26,288 nucleotides of DNA from an uncultured bacterium (GTDB lineage: Bacteria; Actinomycetota; Coriobacteriia; Coriobacteriales; Coriobacteriaceae). A program made the translations under genes and the position numbers. Below are positions 22,938 to 26,288 of the stretch, piece after piece. The stretch spans positions 1-26,288 of the forward strand of contig CAJMNK010000025.1 in NCBI GenBank assembly GCA_905214905.1, written 5' to 3'. The notes beneath the pieces are model-generated. The model had not been told where the DNA came from. It did no database searches and was given only the letters and a program-made list of their open reading frames with translations. Positions within the stretch are counted from its first letter, which is position 1. Every line of letters begins with the position of its first letter.

Positions 22938-23795
22938 TTACTCAACGACCTTGTCCGGCTGGATGAGCTCCTCGTAGTAGCTGATATGTTCACGAGCGTC
23001 TTCAATCTCGGGCAGCAGGAAGTTGTAGATAACTTCGATGATCATCGTGGCGCTGATCTTGGAGAACGCAAAGTCACCCGTCGTCAGCAGCGCCTCGTGG
23101 TTGACGGTATTAAAAGTGTAGTCTGCCAGGCGCGCGAGTGGAGACTTGCTGTCGCTGCTGATGACGACTACGGTGGCACCGCAGTCGCGAGCCGCTTTTG
23201 CCATGCGATTCAGTCGGCGCGACTTGCCGGAGTTTGAGATGAGCACGATGACGTCACCCGGGCGCAACGTGAGCGCAAAGCCGATTGATGTCTCGCTAAT
23301 GGTGCTCGCCATGCAGCGCAGGCCCAGCTGCGAAAACTTAAACGTCGCATCGAGCGCGACCGCGTTCGTATTTCCCACAGCCGCAAACTCAATAACCCCT
23401 GCATGCTTAAGGGCATGCACAACAGCCGCCAACGTATCGTGGTCGATCCCGTCGATGGTCGCATTAAGCTCGCTCACCTTGGCAGCCAGGATGTTCTTAA
23501 GGCTCTGCTCCATATTGTCGAGCGAGACTTCGTCAGTCAGGCCCTCGTTGCGCTGGCTTTCCAAATCCCTCGCCAACGAAAACTGAAAGCTGCGGAAGCT
23601 GCCAAAGCCAAGCTTGCGGCAGAAGCGCGAAACGGTCGCCTCGGACGTGGCGGCGGCGCGCGAGAGCTGAGCCGCCGTGAGGCGTGGCGCCTCGGACTGG
23701 TGCTCCAATATATAGTCGACAATGCGCTGCTCGGATTCGCTGTATCCCTGATGGGTACTAATGAGGGAAAGTGCGCTCTTGCTACTATCGGTCAT
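22938..23795 (-). CDS. MurR/RpiR-family transcriptional regulator
   Basis: A 285-residue regulator. An N-terminal HTH_6 domain (about 1-77) includes LTAAQLSRAAATSEATVSRF, and a SIS sugar-phosphate-binding domain follows (about 125-260) with VIVLISNSGKSRRL. The start is the ATG at 23795, with AGGAG seven bases upstream; the extension to 23843 begins at the predicted -10 element and is unlikely. Such proteins sense a phosphorylated sugar and repress or activate sugar uptake genes. It is divergent from the PTS permease at 24068, so that gene and its own are the obvious targets. Confidence 0.92.
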   Translation of the reverse strand: MTDSSKSALSLISTHQGYSESEQRIVDYILEHQSEAPRLTAAQLSRAAATSEATVSRFCRKLGFGSFRSFQFSLARDLESQRNEGLTDEVSLDNMEQSLKNILAAKVSELNATIDGIDHDTLAAVVHALKHAGVIEFAAVGNTNAVALDATFKFSQLGLRCMASTISETSIGFALTLRPGDVIVLISNSGKSRRLNRMAKAARDCGATVVVISSDSKSPLARLADYTFNTVNHEALLTTGDFAFSKISATMIIEVIYNFLLPEIEDAREHISYYEELIQPDKVVE

Positions 23796-23843
23796 GGATG
23801 GCTCCTGGTTGGCATGATAATCGGACTCGTTTTGTACTGTCAT

Positions 23844-23849
23844 AGTATA
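23844..23849 (-). promoter_or_regulatory. -10 element of the RpiR gene
   Basis: TATACT on the minus strand, about 49 bases before the start codon at 23795. The -35 is unclear. Transcription from here would begin near 23837, which excludes the longer reading frame. Confidence 0.45.
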
Positions 23850-23902
23850 GGGGGATTTTCAATTACAAGATACACCTTGCCGTTTCAAGTGTTGATGGTA
23901 AA

Positions 23903-23942
23903 CTTTCACCTACCGTTTACGGTTATGAAAGAACCTTTCACC
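23903..23942. promoter_or_regulatory. Candidate operator region for the RpiR regulator
   Basis: TGAAAG-AAC-CTTTCA forms a perfect 15-base dyad at 23926-23940. CTTTCACC at 23903-23910 is repeated at 23935-23942, exactly 32 bases apart, about three helical turns. GAAA/TTTC dyads are typical of RpiR-type operators. Assignment to this regulator is inferred from position. Confidence 0.5.
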
Positions 23943-23982
23943 GGAGAATTGCTCCTTGTCTCTTCTCACGCGGACGGTAGGT
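23908..23982. repeat. Long-range 9-bp inverted repeat in the RpiR-PTS intergenic region
   Basis: ACCTACCGT at 23908-23916 and ACGGTAGGT at 23974-23982 are exact complements and enclose the TGAAAG dyad. They could mark a second, looped binding site or a leader stem if transcription starts upstream. Confidence 0.5.
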
Positions 23983-23991
23983 TGGTATCTT
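23963..23991 (+). promoter_or_regulatory. Candidate promoter of the PTS permease gene
   Basis: Extended -10 TGGTATCTT, with hexamer TATCTT at 23986-23991, and TTCTCA at 23963-23968 as a partial -35 at 17 bases. The leader from about 23998 to the start codon contains two small GC hairpins, at 24006-24021 and 24032-24045. The dyad lies upstream of this promoter. Confidence 0.4.
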
Positions 23992-24067
23992 TCAGTTGTG
24001 GAAAAGCGCGCAAGGACGCGCGTGTAGGGGAGCGCCTGCGGGCGCAAAACTTAAAAAGGAGGGACAC

Positions 24068-26071
24068 ATGGCTAAGTTTGACATCATCGCCGCCACCGGT
24101 TGCCCGACCGGTATCGCGCACACCTTCATGGCGAAGGAGGCGCTGGAGAAGGCAGCTGCCGAGCGCGGTCTGACCATTAAGGTCGAGACCCATGGCCAGG
24201 TCGGTGTCGAGAACGAGCTCACCAAGAGTGAGATCGCCGGTGCCAAGGCCGTCGTCGTCGCAGCCGATAAGGATGTCCAGGCGGAGCGTTTCGCCGGCAA
24301 GCGCATGGTTTCCGTTGGTGTTTCCAAGGCCCTGTCCGTCGAGGCAGCCGGTAAGCTGATCGACCGCGCGCTCGCCGCCAAGGGTGACGACTCGGTTGCG
24401 GCTGCTGCCGATGTCGAGGATGAGGTCGAGGAGAAGGAATCTATCGGCCACATCATCTACAAGCACCTCATGAACGGCGTCAGCCACATGCTGGTCTTCG
24501 TCGTCGCCGGTGGTGTCCTGACCGCCGTTTCGTTCCTGTGGGGCATCACGTCCTTCGATTCGACGGCGTCTGACTACAACAGCTTTGCCGCTATGCTTAA
24601 GATCATCGGCGGTATCGCCATGAACCTCATGGTTCCCGTGCTTTCCGCCTATATCGCCGAGTCCATCGGCAAGCGCCCGGCGCTCGTCCCCGGCTTCGTT
24701 GCCGGTATGATCGCCATCCAGGGCCTGCCCGTTAACGCCGAGACCGGCATGATCGACGCCGGCGGCGCCGGCGTGGGCTTCGGCTTCCTGGGCGGCATCG
24801 TCGGCGGCTTCCTCGCTGGCTATGTCATCCTGCTGCTCGAGAAGGTCTTCTCCAAGCTGCCCAAGAATCTGGACGGCCTCAAGGCTATCTTCCTGTACCC
24901 GCTGTTCTCGACCGCCATCGTCGGCCTGGTCATGCTCGGCATCTCCGGCCCCATGGCTGCCATCAACACCGCCATGATGGACTTCCTCAAGGGTCTGTCC
25001 GCCTCTGGCGCCATTGTCCTGGGCCTTGCCATCGGCTGCATGTGCGCCGTTGACATGGGCGGCCCGGTCAACAAGGCTGCTTACGTCACCGGTACCGCTA
25101 TGCTCACCGAGGCCTTGGCTGCTGGCGTTGGCACCGATACCTACAACTTCGGCACCAACTTCATGGCTGCCGTCTCCGCCGCCTGCATCGTTCCGCCGCT
25201 GATCACCACCTTCGCCGTCGTCGTTGGCAAGAAGTACTTCAGCCAGGAGGATCATGACGCCGGTATCGTCAACCTCATTCTTGGTTGCACCCACATCACC
25301 GAGGGCGCCATTCCGTTCATGACCAAGAACATCTGGCCCGTCATGCCCATCATGATGCTCGGTTCCTCCATCGCTTCGATCCTGACCATCATGTTCAACG
25401 TTCACGATCCGGCGCCTCACGGTGGCTTCCTGGTCCTGCCCGTTGTCGAGAACGGTCCGCTGTGGGTCCTCGCGATCCTCATCGGCGCTGTGATCGGTGG
25501 CATCCTGTTCGTGGCCTTCAAGAAGTACGACTTCGAGAAGAATCAGAAGGCCGCTCCTGTAGCCAAGCCGGTTGAGGCTTCCAAGGCCGCTGCCGTTGAG
25601 GCCCCTAAGGCCGACGCTGCCGACTTCGTGAAGGTTGAGAATGTCTTTGTCGCCGAGGACTTCGCTTCTCGTGACGAGGCTCTGAGCTTCGTTTCCAACC
25701 AGGCTGTCAAGGCCGGTATCGCCAGCGACGCCGACGCCGTGATGAACGCCTTCCTGGCCCGCGAGGCCGAGGGCACCACGGGCATGATGGAGGGCTTCGC
25801 CATCCCGCATGCCAAGTCCGACGCCATTACCGAGGCTGCCGTCATCGTCGTTAAGGACGAGTCCGGCGTGACCGGTTGGGATACCATGGACGGCGCTCCT
25901 GTCAACGTGGCTATCGCCCTGCTCATCCCTGGTGCACAGGCTGGCACCACGCACCTCAAGATCCTGTCCAAGGTTGCCGAGGCGCTCATGGACGAGGACT
26001 TCCGTGGCACCGTCAAGGGTTCCACCGACGCCGCCGAGATCGCCAAGACGATCAACGCCCGCCTGGTCTAA
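24068..26071 (+). CDS. PTS sugar permease, fused EIIB-EIIC-EIIA (fructose/mannose family)
   Basis: A 667-residue membrane permease that imports and phosphorylates a sugar with phosphate from HPr. Domains run B-C-A. EIIB covers about 1-105, with phospho-Cys12 in TGCPTGIAHT. EIIC covers about 130-500, with around eight to ten helices, starting GHIIYKHLMNGVSHML. An Ala/Lys/Pro-rich linker precedes EIIA (about 545-667), with phospho-His581 in FAIPHAKSD. The B-C-A order matches Bacillus ManP rather than the A-B-C order of many FruA proteins, so mannose is as possible as fructose. ATG at 24068 has AAGGAGGG at 24056-24063. No 1-phosphofructokinase or mannose isomerase gene is adjacent. Probably controlled by the divergent RpiR regulator. 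Confidence 0.93.
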   Translation: MAKFDIIAATGCPTGIAHTFMAKEALEKAAAERGLTIKVETHGQVGVENELTKSEIAGAKAVVVAADKDVQAERFAGKRMVSVGVSKALSVEAAGKLIDRALAAKGDDSVAAAADVEDEVEEKESIGHIIYKHLMNGVSHMLVFVVAGGVLTAVSFLWGITSFDSTASDYNSFAAMLKIIGGIAMNLMVPVLSAYIAESIGKRPALVPGFVAGMIAIQGLPVNAETGMIDAGGAGVGFGFLGGIVGGFLAGYVILLLEKVFSKLPKNLDGLKAIFLYPLFSTAIVGLVMLGISGPMAAINTAMMDFLKGLSASGAIVLGLAIGCMCAVDMGGPVNKAAYVTGTAMLTEALAAGVGTDTYNFGTNFMAAVSAACIVPPLITTFAVVVGKKYFSQEDHDAGIVNLILGCTHITEGAIPFMTKNIWPVMPIMMLGSSIASILTIMFNVHDPAPHGGFLVLPVVENGPLWVLAILIGAVIGGILFVAFKKYDFEKNQKAAPVAKPVEASKAAAVEAPKADAADFVKVENVFVAEDFASRDEALSFVSNQAVKAGIASDADAVMNAFLAREAEGTTGMMEGFAIPHAKSDAITEAAVIVVKDESGVTGWDTMDGAPVNVAIALLIPGAQAGTTHLKILSKVAEALMDEDFRGTVKGSTDAAEIAKTINARLV

Positions 26072-26106
26072 TTCCGCATTACGCGAATAACATCGCCCCC
26101 TGTAAC

Positions 26107-26142
26107 AAAGGCGAGGGCTCCCTACGGGTCCTCGCCTTTTTT
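26107..26142 (+). terminator. Rho-independent terminator after the PTS gene
   Basis: Ten-base-pair stem (26107-26116, AAAGGCGAGG, with 26130-26139), a 13-base loop, and a run of six T at 26137-26142. Confidence 0.93.
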
Positions 26143-26150
26143 CATACCAC

Positions 26151-26204
26151 CCGGCACTCAGGGACGTTCCTTTCCTGCCGGCACCCCGGGACACTCCTTA
26201 GTCC
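26151..26204. repeat. Two tandem 27-bp REP-like repeats
   Basis: Units 26151-26177 and 26178-26204 both begin CCGGCAC and share GGGAC and TCCTT at the same offsets; 18 of the first 22 positions agree. They lie in non-coding DNA after the terminator. The rest of 26143-26288 holds no gene that I can see. Confidence 0.7.
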
Positions 26205-26209
26205 CCGAC

Positions 26210-26226
26210 AGGGCATAAATAGCCCT
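26210..26226. other. Small hairpin in the 3' intergenic region
   Basis: AGGGC at 26210-26214 and GCCCT at 26222-26226 with a 7-base AT loop. Too weak to be called a terminator; no T-run follows. Confidence 0.35.
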
Positions 26227-26288
26227 CATCGACTGAATCACCCACGCGAACAATAATTCAGCCAGAATTCCTTTTGCACGATATTTCT

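Noticed and set aside
23966..26194. A 742-codon open frame on the minus strand opposite the PTS gene
   Set aside because: Shadow of a strongly GC-biased gene; the product is Asp/Gly/His-rich without domains, and it runs through the terminator.
26143..26288. A gene or remnant in the last 146 bases
   Set aside because: No open frame with a ribosome binding site, and no recognisable protein fragment; only repeats and a small hairpin.

Overview
This is a gene-dense, GC-rich stretch of bacterial chromosome made almost entirely of housekeeping genes. All but two genes read left to right. The protein set, the gene order (alaS-ruvX-mltG-yqeG-aroK, then efp-gls24-nusB-xseB-tlyA-nadK-recN) and a SigB/SigF-type sigma factor suggest a member of the Actinomycetota. 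The best guess is a gut Coriobacteriia such as Collinsella; this is inferred from gene content and protein style, not from a search. I see no rRNA or tRNA genes, CRISPR array, prophage or transposase.

Layout. (1) 1-2787: the 3' end of lspA, an RluA-family pseudouridine synthase and a membrane GT2 glycosyltransferase, closed by a strong terminator. (2) 2867-5978: a minimal A24 prepilin-type peptidase, an HD-domain dGTPase-like protein and the replication-fork ATPase RarA. (3) 6079-9238: a tightly coupled four-gene unit of a DUF948/YtxG-like membrane-anchored protein, a degenerate RsbW-like protein, a SigB/F/G sigma factor and an AI-2E family transporter. It looks like a general-stress module. 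(4) 9245-9484: a small AT-rich two-helix membrane protein on the minus strand. (5) 9681-16357: alaS, ruvX, mltG, yqeG, aroK and a protein in the aroB position that has lost the dehydroquinate synthase active site. (6) 16490-17620: an Xaa-Pro peptidase with its own promoter and a structured leader. (7) 17781-22878: efp, an Asp23/Gls24 protein, nusB, xseB, tlyA, nadK and recN, packed with overlaps or gaps of a few bases. (8) 22938-26071: a divergent pair, an RpiR-family regulator on the minus strand and a PTS EIIBCA sugar permease on the plus strand. They share a 272-bp control region with candidate operators. (9) 26072-26288: a terminator and a short REP-like tandem repeat, with no gene.

No clear new defence or mobile system is present. 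The most interesting items are the intact AroB-like protein without metal or NAD motifs, the sigma-factor operon whose anti-sigma-like protein lacks its ATP-binding boxes, the RpiR/PTS control region, and several small inverted or tandem repeats between genes.
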